Source: Hydractinia symbiolongicarpus | Taxonomy: Eukaryota > Cnidaria > Hydrozoa > Anthoathecata > Hydractiniidae | Reading direction: 5' to 3' | Length of the DNA: 64,000 bases | Assembly: GCF_029227915.1 (NCBI RefSeq) | Contig: NC_079880.1 | Coordinates: forward strand, 26,283,501 to 26,347,500 | Shown here: positions 50,237 through 62,640 of the stretch, one piece after another | Position numbering within the stretch: position 1 is the stretch's first letter | Layout of the letters: each line of letters starts with the position of its first letter | Program-made: the position numbers and the translations under genes | Notes under the pieces: model-generated | The model's database searches: none | Seen by the model: the letters and a program-made list of their open reading frames with translations, nothing else | What the model was told of the DNA's origin: nothing

Positions 50237-50981
50237 CTGTGGAACTAATCCTAGCCGTTAGCGCGCGCTGAAGAAGTAGAAACATTTTTAAAAAGTGCAT
50301 TTCATTGATTTTCTAGCGGTATCAATCCGTTTGAGTTACAACAGTTGCGTCAAGTATTCATACCAACATGTATTTAGAGATTTGTTTCTGATATTACTAG
50401 GTTGCATCGCTTTTAACAGTGAAACGATTGACTGTCGGACTTAATTGAACTGCTTTGGACTTTGACCTTAAAAATCTGATAAATGAAACAATTGAACTCC
50501 AAGAAATAATATTCTTCTTAATTTGACATGATTGCTTGAACTCAACGATTACACTGGAGGCTGTGGTAGCGCTTCATTTAAAAATTTAGATAAATAAGTC
50601 ATTTTTTACTGTTGGACCAATCCTAGCCGTTAGTGCGCGCTGAAGAAGTAGAAATATTTTTAAAAAGAGCATTTCATTGACTTTCTAGCGGTATCAATCC
50701 TTTTGAGTTACAACGGTTGCGTCAAGTATTTACACCAACATGTATTTAGAGATTTGTTTCCGATACTACTAGGTTGCATAGCTTTTAACAGAGAAACGAT
50801 TGACTGCGGGATTTAATTGAGCTTATTTTAGACTTTGACCTCATAAATGTGATAAATGAGACAATTGAACTCCAAGAAATAACAATCTTCTTAATTTGAC
50901 ATGATTACTGGAACTCGGCGATTACACTGGGCGCTATGGTAGCGCTTCACATAAAAATTTAGATAAATAAGTCATTTTTTA

Positions 50982-51327
50982 CTGTAGGACCAATCCTAGA
51001 CAGTTTCAAAAACTATAATTCATTGAGTTTCTAACGGTATCAGTCCGTTTGAGTTACAATGGTTGCGTCAAGTATTCGTACCAACATGTATTTAGAGATT
51101 TGTTTTCCATATTACTAGGTTGCACAGCTTCTAACAGAGAAACGATTGACTGTGGGACTTAATTGAACTTACTTTAGACTTTGACCTTTTAAATGTGATA
51201 AATAAGACAACTTGACTCCAAGAAATAACATTCTTCTTAATTTGACATGATTGCTTGAACTCAGCGATTACACTGGGCGCTGTGGTAGCGTTTCATTTAA
51301 AAATTTAGATAAATAAGTCATTTTTTA
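50982..51327. repeat. 346-bp monomer (25-bp deletion class), copy 5
   Basis: CCAATCCTAGACAG at about 50989-51002 has the same breakpoints as the four copies between 36958 and 43552. It starts CTGTAGG and is followed at 51328 by the same class I partner monomer, so a two-monomer piece of that unit is found 7.4 kb away from the rest. Confidence 0.89.
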
Positions 51328-51698
51328 CTGTGGGACCAATCCTAGCCGTTAGCGCGCGCTGAAGAAATAGTAACATTTTCAAAAAGTGCATTTCATTGAC
51401 CTTCTAGCGGTATCAAGCCGTTTGAGTTACAACGGTTGCGTCACATATTCGTACCAACATGCATTAAACGATATTTTTCGGATATTACTAGGTTGCATCG
51501 CTTGTAACAGTGAAGCTATTGACTGTGGGACTTAATTGTACTGCTTTGGACTTTGACCTTAAAAATCTGATAAATGAGACAATTGGACTACAAGAAATAA
51601 CATTTTTCCTAATTTGACATGATTACTGGAACTGGGTGATTACACTGGGCGTTATGGTAGCGCTTCATTTAAAAATTTAGATAAATAAGTCATTTTTA

Positions 51699-54600
51699 CT
51701 GTGGGACCAATCCTAGCCGTTATCGCGCACTGAGGAAATAGAGACAGTTTCAAAAACTATATTTCATTAAGTTTCAAACGGTATTAGTCCGTTTGAGTTA
51801 CAAAGGTTGCGTCAAGTATTCGTACCAACATGTATTTAGAGATTTGTTTCCGATACTACTAGGTTGCATAGCTTTTAACACAGAAACGATTGACTGCAGG
51901 ACTTAATTGAGGTTATTTTAGACTTTGACCTTATAAATGTGATAAATGAGACAATTGGACTCCAAAAAATAACAATCTTCTTACTTTGACATGATTACTG
52001 GTACTCGGCGATTACACTGGGCGCTATGGTAGCGCCTCACATAAAAATGTAGATAAGTAAGTCATTTTTACTGTGGGACCAATCCTAGCCGTTATCGGGC
52101 ACTGAGGAAATAGAGACAGTTTCAAAAACTATAATTCATTGAGTTTCTAACGGTATCAGTCCGTTTGAGTTACAATGGTTGCGTCAAGTATTCGTACCAA
52201 CATGTATTTAGAGATTTGTTTCCCATATTACTAGGTTGCATAGCTTTTAACAGAGAAACGATTGACTGTGGGACTTAATTGAACTTACTTTAGACTTTGA
52301 CCTTTTAAATGTGATAAATGAGACAAGTTGACTCCAAGATATAATATTCTTTTTGATTTGAGATTATTGCTTGAACTCAACGATTACACTGGGGGCTGTG
52401 GCAGCGCTTCATTAAAAAATTTAGGTAAATTAGTCATTCTTTACTGTGAGACCAATTCTAGCCGTTAGTGCGCGCTGAAGAAGTAGAAAGATTTTTAAAA
52501 AGTGCATTTCATTGACTTTCTAGCGGTATCAAACCGTTTGAGTTACAACGGTTGCGTCACACATTCGTACCAACATGTATTTAGCGATATTTTTCCGCTG
52601 TTACTAGGTTGCATCGCTTTTAACAGTGAAACCTTTGACTGTGGGTCTTAATTGATCTGATTTTAGACTTTGAACTTATAAATGTGATAAATGAGACAAT
52701 TGTTCTCCAAGAAATAACATTTTTCTTAATTTGACATGATTGCTTGAACTCAACGATTACACTGGGTACTATGATAGAGCTTTATTAAGAAATGTACATA
52801 AATAAGACAATTTTTACTGTGGCACCAATACTTCCCGTTAGCTCGCGCTGAAGCAATAGAGACAGTTTAAAAAACTAGATTTCATTGACTTTCTAACGGT
52901 ATCAATCCGTTTGAGTTACAACGGTTATGTCAAGTATTCATACCAACATGTATTTAGAGATTTGTTTCCGATACTACTAGGTTGCATAGCTTTTAACAGA
53001 GAGACGGTTGACTGCGGGACTTAATTGAGCTTACTTTAGACTTTGACCTTTTAAATGTGATAAATGAGACAACTTGACTCCAAGAAATAACATACTTCTT
53101 AATTTGACATGATTGCTTGAACTTAGCGATTACACTGGGCGCTGTGGTAGCGCCTCATTTAAAAATTTAGATAAATAAGTCATTTTTTTACTGTGGGACC
53201 AATCCTAGCCGTTAGTGCGCGCTGAAGAAATAGAAACATTTTCAAAAAGTGCATTTCATTGACCTTCTAGCAGTATCAATCCGTTTTAGTTACAACGGTT
53301 GCGTCAAGTATTCATACCAACATGTATTTAGAGATTTGTTTCCGATACTACTAGGTTGCATAGCTTTTAACAGAAAAACGATTGACTGCAGGACTTAATT
53401 GAGGTTATTTTAGACTTTGATCTTATAAATGTGATAAATGAGACAATTGGACTCCAAGAAATAACAATCTTCTTAATTTGACATGATTACTGGAACTCGG
53501 CGATTATACTGGGCGCTATGGTAGCTCCTCACATAAAAATTTAGATAAATAAGTCATTTTTACTGTGGGACCAATCCTAGCCGTTATCGGGCACTGAGGA
53601 AATAGAGACCGTTTCAAAAACTATAATTCATTGAGTTTCTAACGGTATCAGTCAGTTTGAGTTACAATGGTTGCGTCAAGTATTCGTACCAACATGTATT
53701 TAGAGATTTGTTTCCCATATTACTAGGTTGCATAGCTTTTAACAGAGAAACGATTGACTGTGGGACTTAATTGAACTTACTTCAGACTTTGACCTTTTAA
53801 ATGTGATCAATGAGACAACTTGACTCCAAGAAATAATATTCCTCTTAGTTTGACATGATTGCTTGAACTTAACGATTACACTGGGGGCTGTGGTAGCGCT
53901 TCATTTAAAAATTTAGATAAATTAGTCATTTTTTACTGTGGGACCAATTCTAGCCGTTTGTGCGCGCTGAAGAAGTAGAAACATTTTTAAAAAGTGCATT
54001 TCATTGACTTTCTAGCGGTATGAAGCCGTTTGAGTTACAACGGTTGCGTCACACATTCGTACCAACATGTTTTTAGCGATATTTTTCCGATGTTACTAGG
54101 TTGCATTGCTTTTAACAGTGAAACGATTGACTATGGGTCTTAATTGATCTGATTTTAGACTTTGAACTTATAAATGTGATAAATGAGACAATTGTTCTCC
54201 AAGAAATAACATTCTTCTTAATTTGACATGTTTGCTTGAACTCAACGATTACACTGGGCACTATGATAGCGCTTTATTAAAAAATGTACATAAATAAGGC
54301 AATTTTTACTCTGGGACCAATACTTCCCGTTAGCTCGCGCTGAAGCAATAGAGACAGTTTAAAAAACTAGATTTCATTGACTTTCTAACGGTATCAATCC
54401 GTTTGAGTTACAACGTTTGTGTCAAGTATTCATACCAACATGTATTTAGAGATTTGTTTCCGATACTACTAGGTTGCATAGCTTTTAACAGAGAAACGGT
54501 TGACTGCGGGACTTAACTGAGTTTACTTTAGACTTGACCTTATAAATGTGATAAATGAGACAATTGGACTCCAAGAAATAACATTTTTCTTAATTTGACA

Positions 54601-55794
54601 TGATTACTGGCACTGGGCGATTACACTGGGCGTTATGGTAGCGCTTCATATAAGAAATTAGATAAATAAGTCATTTTTACTGTGAGACCAATCCTAGCCG
54701 TTATCGCGCACTGAGAAAATAGAGACAGTTTCAAAAACTATAATTCATTGAGTTTCTAACGGTATCAGTCCGTTTGAGTTACAATGGTTGCGTCAAGTAT
54801 TCGTGCCAACATGTATTTAGAGATTTGTTTCCCATATTACTAGGTTGCATTGCTTTTAACAGAGAAACGATTGACTGTGGGACTTAATTGAACTTACTTT
54901 AGACTTTGACCTTTTAAATGTGATAAATGAGACAACTTGACTCCACGAAATAACATTCTTCTTAATTTGACATGATTGCTTCAACTCAGCGATTACACTG
55001 GGCGCTGAGTTAGCGCCTCATTTAAAAATTTAGATAAATAAGTCATTTTTTTACTATGGGACCAATCCTAGCCGTTAGTGCGCGCTGAAGAAATAGAAAC
55101 ATTTTCAAAAAGTGCATTTCATTGACCTTCTAGCAGTATCAATCCGTTTTAGTTACAACAGTGGCGTCAAGTATTCATACCAACATGTATTTAGAGATTT
55201 GTTTCCGATACTTCTAGGTTACATAGCTTTTAACAGAGAAACGGTTGACTGCGGGACTTAATTGAGCTTACTTTAGACTTGAGCTTATAAATGTGATAAA
55301 TGAGACAATTGGACTCCTAGAAATAACATTTTTCTTAATTTGACATGATTACTGGAACTGGCGATTACACTGGGCGTTATTGTAGCGCTCATATAAAAAT
55401 TTAGATAAATAAGTCATTTTTACTGTGGGACCAATCCTAGCCGTTATCGCGGGCTGAGGAAATAGAGACAGTTTCAAAAACTATATTTCATTGAATTTCT
55501 AACGGTATCAGTCCGTTTGAGTTACAATGGTTGCGTCAAGTATTCGTACCAACATGTTTTTAGAGATTTGTTTCCCATATTACTAGGTTGCATAGCTTTT
55601 AACAGAGAAACGATTGACTGTGGGACTTAATTGAACTTACTTTAGACTTTGACCTTTTAAATGTGATAAATGAGACAACTTGACTCCAAGAAATAATATT
55701 CTTTTTAATTTGACATGATTGCTTTAACTCAACGATTACACTGGGGGCTGTGGTAGCGCTTCATATAAGAAATTAGATAAATAAGTCATTTTTA
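51699..55794. repeat. 11-monomer higher-order unit, 4096 bp, copy 1
   Basis: Monomers start at 51699, 52071, 52444, 52817, 53191, 53563, 53936, 54309, 54680, 55054 and 55423. Every start recurs exactly 4096 bp later. Distinctive private variants include CAAACGGTATTAG, GATTTGAGATTATTGC (52371), GTGAAACCTTTGACTG, GGGTACTATGATAGAGC, GTGGCACCAATAC, GTAGCTCCTCAC, GAGACCGTTTC, GCCGTTTGTGCGC, ACAGTGGCGTC and CACTGAGAAAATAG. Monomers three and seven are class III; the rest are class II. Confidence 0.95.
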
Positions 55795-58700
55795 CTGTGA
55801 GACCAATCCCAGCCGTTATCGCGCACTGAGGAAATAGAGACAGTTTCAAAAACTATAATTCATTAAGTTTCAAACGGTATCAGTCCGTTTGAGTTACAAA
55901 GGTTGCGTCAAGTATTCGTACCAACATGTATTTAGAGATTTGTTTCCGATACTACTAGGTTGCATAGCTTTTAACACAGAAACGATTGACTGCAGGACTT
56001 AATTGAGGTTATTTTAGACTTTGACCTTATAAATGTGATAAATGAGACAATTGGACTCCAAAAAATAACAATCTTCTTACTTTGACATGATTACTGGTAC
56101 TCGGCGATTACACTGGGCGCTATGGTAGCGCCTCACATAAAAATGTAGATAAGTAAGTCATTTTTACTGTGGGACCAATCCTAGCCGTTATCGGGCACTG
56201 AGGAAATAGAGACAGTTTCAAAAACTATAATTCATTGAGTTTCTAACGGTATCAGTCCGTTTGAGTTACAATGGTTGCGTCAAGTATTCGTACCAACATG
56301 TATTTAGAGATTTGTTTCCCATATTACTAGGTTGCATAGCTTTTAACAGAGAAACGATTGACTGTGGGACTTAATTGAACTTACTTTAGACTTTGACCTT
56401 TTAAATGTGATAAATGAGACAAGTTGACTCCAAGATATAATATTCTTTTTGATTTGAGATTATTGCTTGAACTCAACGATTACACTGGGGGCTGTGGCAG
56501 CGCTTCATTAAAAAATTTAGGTAAATTAGTCATTCTTTACTGTGAGACCAATTCTAGCCGTTAGTGCGCGCTGAAGAAGTAGAAAGATTTTTAAAAAGTG
56601 CATTTCATTGACTTTCTAGCGGTATCAAACCGTTTGAGTTACAACGGTTGCGTCACACATTCGTACCAACATGTATTTAGCGATATTTTTCCGCTGTTAC
56701 TAGGTTGCATCGCTTTTAACAGTGAAACCTTTGACTGTGGGTCTTAATTGATCTGATTTTAGACTTTGAACTTATAAATGTGATAAATGAGACAATTGTT
56801 CTCCAAGAAATAACATTTTTCTTAATTTGACATGATTGCTTGAACTCAACGATTACACTGGGTACTATGATAGAGCTTTATTAAGAAATGTACATAAATA
56901 AGACAATTTTTACTGTGGCACCAATACTTCCCGTTAGCTCGCGCTGAAGCAATAGAGACAGTTTAAAAAACTAGATTTCATTGACTTTCTAACGGTATCA
57001 ATCCGTTTGAGTTACAACGGTTATGTCAAGTATTCATACCAACATGTATTTAGAGATTTGTTTCCGATACTACTAGGTTGCATAGCTTTTAACAGAGAGA
57101 CGGTTGACTGCGGGACTTAATTGAGCTTACTTTAGACTTTGACCTTTTAAATGTGATAAATGAGACAACTTGACTCCAAGAAATAACATACTTCTTAATT
57201 TGACATGATTGCTTGAACTCAGCGATTACACTGGGCGCTGTGGTAGCGCCTCATTTAAAAATTTAGATAAATAAGTCATTTTTTTACTGTGGGACCAATC
57301 CTAGCCGTTAGTGCGCGCTGAAGAAATAGAAACATTTTCAAAAAGTGCATTTCATTGACCTTCTAGCAGTATCAATCCGTTTTAGTTACAACGGTTGCGT
57401 CAAGTATTTATACCAACATGTATTTAGAGATTTGTTTCCGATACTACTAGGTTGCATAGCTTTTAACAGAAAAACGATTGACTGCAGGACTTAATTGAGG
57501 TTATTTTAGACTTTGATCTTATAAATGTGATAAATGAGACAATTGGACTCCAAGAAATAACAATCTTTTTAATTTGACATGATTACTGGAACTCGGCGAT
57601 TATACTGGGCGCTATGGTAGCTCCTCACATAAAAATTTAGATAAATAAGTCATTTTTACTGTGGGACCAATCCTAGCCGTTATCGGGCACTGAGGAAATA
57701 GAGACCGTTTCAAAAACTATAATTCATTGAGTTTCTAACGGTATCAGTCAGTTTGAGTTACAATGGTTGCGTCAAGTATTCGTACCAACATGTATTTAGA
57801 GATTTGTTTCCCATATTACTAGGTTGCATAGCTTTTAACAGAGAAACGATTGACTGTGGGACTTAATTGAACTTACTTCAGACTTTGACCTTTTAAATGT
57901 GATCAATGAGACAACTTGACTCCAAGAAATAATATTCCTCTTAGTTTGACATGATTGCTTGAACTTAACGATTACACTGGGGGCTGTGGTAGCGCTTCAT
58001 TTAAAAATTTAGATAAATTAGTCATTTTTTACTGTGGGACCAATTCTAGCCGTTTGTGCGCGCTGAAGAAGTAGAAACATTTTTAAAAAGTGCATTTCAT
58101 TGACTTTCTAGCGGTATGAAGCCGTTTGAGTTACAACGGTTGCGTCACACATTCGTACCAACATGTTTTTAGCGATATTTTTCCAAAGTTACTAGGTTGC
58201 ATTGCTTTTAACAGTGAAACGATTGACTATGGGTCTTAATTGATCTGATTTTAGACTTTGAACTTATAAATGTGATAAATGAGACAATTGTTCTCCAAGA
58301 AATAACATTCTTCTTAATTTGACATGTTTGCTTGAACTCAACGATTACACTGGGCACTATGATAGCGCTTTATTAAAAAATGTACATAAATAAGGCAATT
58401 TTTACTCTGGGACCAATACTTCCCGTTAGCTCGCGCTGAAGCAATAGAGACAGTTTAAAAAACTAGATTTCATTGACTTTCTAACGGTATCAATCCGTTT
58501 GAGTTACAACGTTTGTGTCAAGTATTCATACCAACATGTATTTAGAGATTTGTTTCCGATACTACTAGGTTGCATAGCTTTTAACAGAGAAACGGTTGAC
58601 TGCGGGACTTAACTGAGTTTACTTTAGACTTGACCTTATAAATGTGATAAATGAGACAATTGGACTCCAAGAAATAACATTTTTCTTAATTTGACATGAT

Positions 58701-59890
58701 TACTGGCACTGGGCGATTACACTGGGCGTTATGGTAGCGCTTCATATAAGAAATTAGATAAATAAGTCATTTTTACTGTGAGACCAATCCTAGCCGTTAT
58801 CGCGCACTGAGAAAATAGAGACAGTTTCAAAAACTATAATTCATTGAGTTTCTAACGGTATCAGTCCGTTTGAGTTACAATGGTTGCGTCAAGTATTCGT
58901 GCCAACATGTATTTAGAGATTTGTTTCCCATATTACTAGGTTGCATTGCTTTTAACAGAGAAACGATTGACTGTGGGACTTAATTGAACTTACTTTAGAC
59001 TTTGACCTTTTAAATGTGATAAATGAGACAACTTGACTCCACGAAATAACATTCTTCTTAATTTGACATGATTGCTTCAACTCAGCGATTACACTGGGCG
59101 CTGAGTTAGCGCCTCATTTAAAAATTTAGATAAATAAGTCATTTTTTTACTATGGGACCAATCCTAGCCGTTAGTGCGCGCTGAAGAAATAGAAACATTT
59201 TCAAAAAGTGCATTTCATTGACCTTCTAGCAGTATCAATCCGTTTTAGTTACAACAGTGGCGTCAAGTATTCATACCAACATGTATTTAGAGATTTGTTT
59301 CCGATACTTCTAGGTTACATAGCTTTTAACAGAGAAACGGTTGACTGCGGGACTTAATTGAGCTTACTTTAGACTTGAGCTTATAAATGTGATAAATGAG
59401 ACAATTGGACTCCTAGAAATAACATTTTTCTTAATTTGACATGATTACTGGAACTGGCGATTACACTGGGCGTTATTGTAGCGCTCATATAAAAATTTAG
59501 ATAAATAAGTCATTTTTACTGTGGGACCAATCCTAGCCGTTATCGCGGGCTGAGGAAATAGAGACAGTTTCAAAAACTATATTTCATTGAATTTCTAACG
59601 GTATCAGTCCGTTTGAGTTACAATGGTTGCGTCAAGTATTCGTACCAACATGTTTTTAGAGATTTGTTTCCCATATTACTAGGTTGCATAGCTTTTAACA
59701 GAGAAACGATTGACTGTGGGACTTAATTGAACTTACTTTAGACTTTGACCTTTTAAATGTGATAAATGAGACAACTTGACTCCAAGAAATAATATTCTTT
59801 TTAATTTGACATGATTGCTTTAACTCAACGATTACACTGGGGGCTGTGGTAGCGCTTCATATAAGAAATTAGATAAATAAGTCATTTTTA
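55795..59890. repeat. 11-monomer higher-order unit, 4096 bp, copy 2
   Basis: Monomers start at 55795, 56167, 56540, 56913, 57287, 57659, 58032, 58405, 58776, 59150 and 59519. A line-by-line comparison with copy 1 at +4096 found no insertions or deletions and about nine substitutions. They include AACTTAGCG to AACTCAGCG, GTATTCATACC to GTATTTATACC, CAATCTTCTT to CAATCTTTTT, and TTCCGATGTT to TTCCAAAGTT, plus four near the left edge. That is about 99.8% identity. Confidence 0.95.
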
Positions 59891-61007
59891 CTGTGAGACC
59901 AATCCCAGCCGTTATCGCGCACTGAGGAAATAGAGACAGTTTCAAAAACTATAATTCATTGAGTTTCTAACGGTATCAGTTCGTTTGAGTTACAATGGTT
60001 GCGTCAAGTATTCGTGCCAACATGTATTTAGAGATTTGTTTCCCATATTACTAGGTTGCATAGCTTTTAACAGAGAAACGATTGACTGTGGGACTTAATT
60101 GAACTTACTTTAGACTTTGACCTTTTAAATGTGATAAATGAGACAACTTGACTCCACGAAATAACATTCTTCTTAATTTGACATGATTGCTTCAACTCAG
60201 CGATTACACTGGGCGCTGAGTTAGCGCCTCATTTAAAAATTTAGATAAATAAGTCATTTTTTTACTGTGGGACCAATCCTAGCCGTTAGTGCGCGCTGAA
60301 GAAATAGAAACATTTTCAAAAAGTGCATTTCATTGACCTTCTAGCAGTATCAATCCGTTTTAGTTACAACAGTGGCGTCAAGTATTCATACCAACATGTA
60401 TTTAGAGATTTGTTTCCGATACTTCTAGGTTACATAGCTTTTAACAGAGAAACGGTTGACTGCGGGACTTAATTGAGCTTACTTTAGACTTGACCTTATA
60501 AATGTGATAAATGAGACAATTGGACTCCTAGAAATAACATTTTTCTTAATTTGACATGATTACTGGAACTGGCGATTACACTGGGCGTTATGGTAGCGCT
60601 TCATATAAAAATTTAGATAAATAAGTCATTTTTACTGTGGGACCAATCCTAGCCGTTATCGCGGGCTGAGGAAATAGAGACAGTTTCAAAAACTATATTT
60701 CATTGAATTTCTAACAGTATCAGTCCGTTTGAGTTACAATGGTTGCGTCAAGTATTCGTACCAACATGTTTTTAGAGATTTGTTTCCCATATTACTAGGT
60801 TGCATAGCTTTTAACAGAGAAACGATTGACTGTGGGACTTAATTGAACTTACTTTAGACTTTGACCTTTTAAATGTGATAAATGAGACAACTTGACTCCA
60901 AGAAATAATATTCTTCTTAATTTGACATGATTGCTTTAACTCAACGATTACACTGGGGGCTGTGGTAGCGCTTCATTTAAAAATTTTGATAAATTAGTCT
61001 TTTTTTA
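59891..61007. repeat. Trimer re-duplication of the end of the 11-mer (offset 1115 bp)
   Basis: Monomers start at 59891, 60265 and 60635 and match 58776, 59150 and 59519 at +1115 to +1116 bp, sharing ACTCCACGAAATAAC, GGGCGCTGAGTTAGCGCC, ACAGTGGCGTC, CGCGGGCTGAGG and GCTTTAACTCAACG. Similarity is lost near 60970, where GCTTCATTTAAAAATTTTG replaces GCTTCATATAAGAAATTAG. The first 60-70 bp of 59891 match 55795 better, so the junction lies just inside the first monomer. Confidence 0.91.
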
Positions 61008-62125
61008 CTGTGGGACCAATTCTAGCCGTTAGTGCGCGCTGAAGAAGTAGAAACATTTTTAGAAAGTGCATTTCATTGACTTTCTAGCGGTATCAAGCCG
61101 TTTGAGTTACAACGGTTGCATCACACATTCGTACCAACATGTATTTAGCGATATTTTTCCGATGTTACTAGGTTGCAACGCTTTTAACAGTGAAACGATT
61201 GACTGTGGGTCTTAATTGATCTGATTTTAGACATTGAACTTATAAATGTGATAAATGAGACAAATGTTCTCCAAGAAATAACATTCTTCTTAATTTGACA
61301 TGTTTGCTTGAACTCAACGATTACACTGGGCACTATGATAGCGCTTTATTAAAAAATGTACATAAGTAAGGCAATTTTTACTCTGGGACCAATACTTCCC
61401 GTTAGCTCGCGCTGAAGCAATAGAGACAGTTTAAAAAACTAGATTTCATTGACTTTCTAACGGTATCATTCCGTTTGAGTTAAAACGGTTGTGTCAAGTA
61501 TTCATACCAACATGTATTTAGAGATTTGTTTCCGATACTACTAGGTTGCATAGCTTTTAACAGAGAAACGGTTGACTGCGGGACTTAATTGAGCTTACTT
61601 TAGACTTGACCTTATAAATGTGATAAATGAGACAATTGGACTCCAAGAAATAACATTTTTCTTAATTTGACATGATTACTGAAACTCGGCGATTATACTG
61701 GGCGCTATGGTAGCGCCTCACATAAAAAATTAGATAAATAAGTCATTTTTACTGTAGGACCAATCCTAGCCGTTATCGGGCACTGAGGAAATAGAGACAG
61801 TTTCAAAAACTATAATTCATTGAGTTTCTAATGGTATCAGTCCGTTTGAGTTACAATGGTTGCGTCAAGTATTCGTACCAACATGTATTTAGAGATTTGT
61901 TTCCCATATTACTAAGTTGCATAGCTTTTAACAGAGAAACGATTGACTGTGGGACTTAATTGAACTTACTTTAGACTTTGACCTTTTAAATGTGATAAAT
62001 GAGACAACTTGACTCCAAGAAATAATATTCTTCTTAATTTGACATGATTGCTTGAACTCAACGATTACACTGGTGGCTGTGGTAGCGCTTCATTTTAAAA
62101 ATTTAGATAAATTAGTCATTTTTTA
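61008..62125. repeat. Class III-II-II trimer
   Basis: Monomers start at 61008, 61381 and 61752. The first is class III (CCAATTCTAGCCG, AGAAAGTGC, GGGTCTTAATTGATCTG). The second begins ACTCTGGGACC, then AATACTTCCCG. The third carries TTATCGGGCACTGAGG. Related trimers start at 62641 and 63759. Confidence 0.87.
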
Positions 62126-62640
62126 CTGTGGGACCAATTCTAGCCGTTAGTGCGCGCTGAAGAAGTAGAAACATTTTTAGAAAGTGCATTTCATTGACCT
62201 TCTAGCAGTATCAAGCCGTTTGAGTTACAACGGTTGCGTCACATATTCGTACCAACATGTATTTAGCGATATTTTTCCGATGTTACTAGGTTGCATCGCT
62301 TTTAACAGTGAAACGATTGACTGTTGGTCTTATTTGAACTGATTCTAACGGTATCAATCCGTTTGAGTTACAACGGTTGTGTCAAGTATTCATACCAACA
62401 TGCTTTTAGAGATTTGTTTCCGATACTACTAGGTTGCATAGCTTTTAACAGAGAAACGGTTGACTGCGGGACTTAATTGAGCTTACTTTAGACTTGACCT
62501 TATAAATGTGATAAATGAGACAATTGGACTCCAAGAAATAACATTTTTCTTAATTTGACATGATTACTGAAACTCGGCGATTACACTGGGGGCTGTGGTA
62601 GCGCTTTATTTAAAAATTTTGATAAATTAGTCATTTTTTA
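62126..62640. repeat. Rearranged monomer pair, 515 bp
   Basis: TTATTTGAACTGATT is joined at 62343-62344 to CTAACGGTATCAATCCG, skipping the 3' part of one monomer and the start box of the next (about 230 bp). TT is common to both parents at the joint (GAACTGATTTTAG and GACTTTCTAACGG). Confidence 0.89.

Larger units (their letters stand above)
49509..51698. repeat. Mixed monomers including both deletion classes
   Basis: Monomers start at 49509, 49881 (356 bp), 50237, 50609, 50982 (346 bp) and 51328. Monomer 49509 with the start of 49881 repeats the end of the 8-monomer unit (GGGCGTTGTGG, AAATTTTAGATAAATAAGCC). Monomer 51328 resembles the class I type with GTAACAGTGAAGCTATTG seen at 37304, 39883 and 43553. 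The region looks like pieces of several neighbouring units. Confidence 0.86.
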
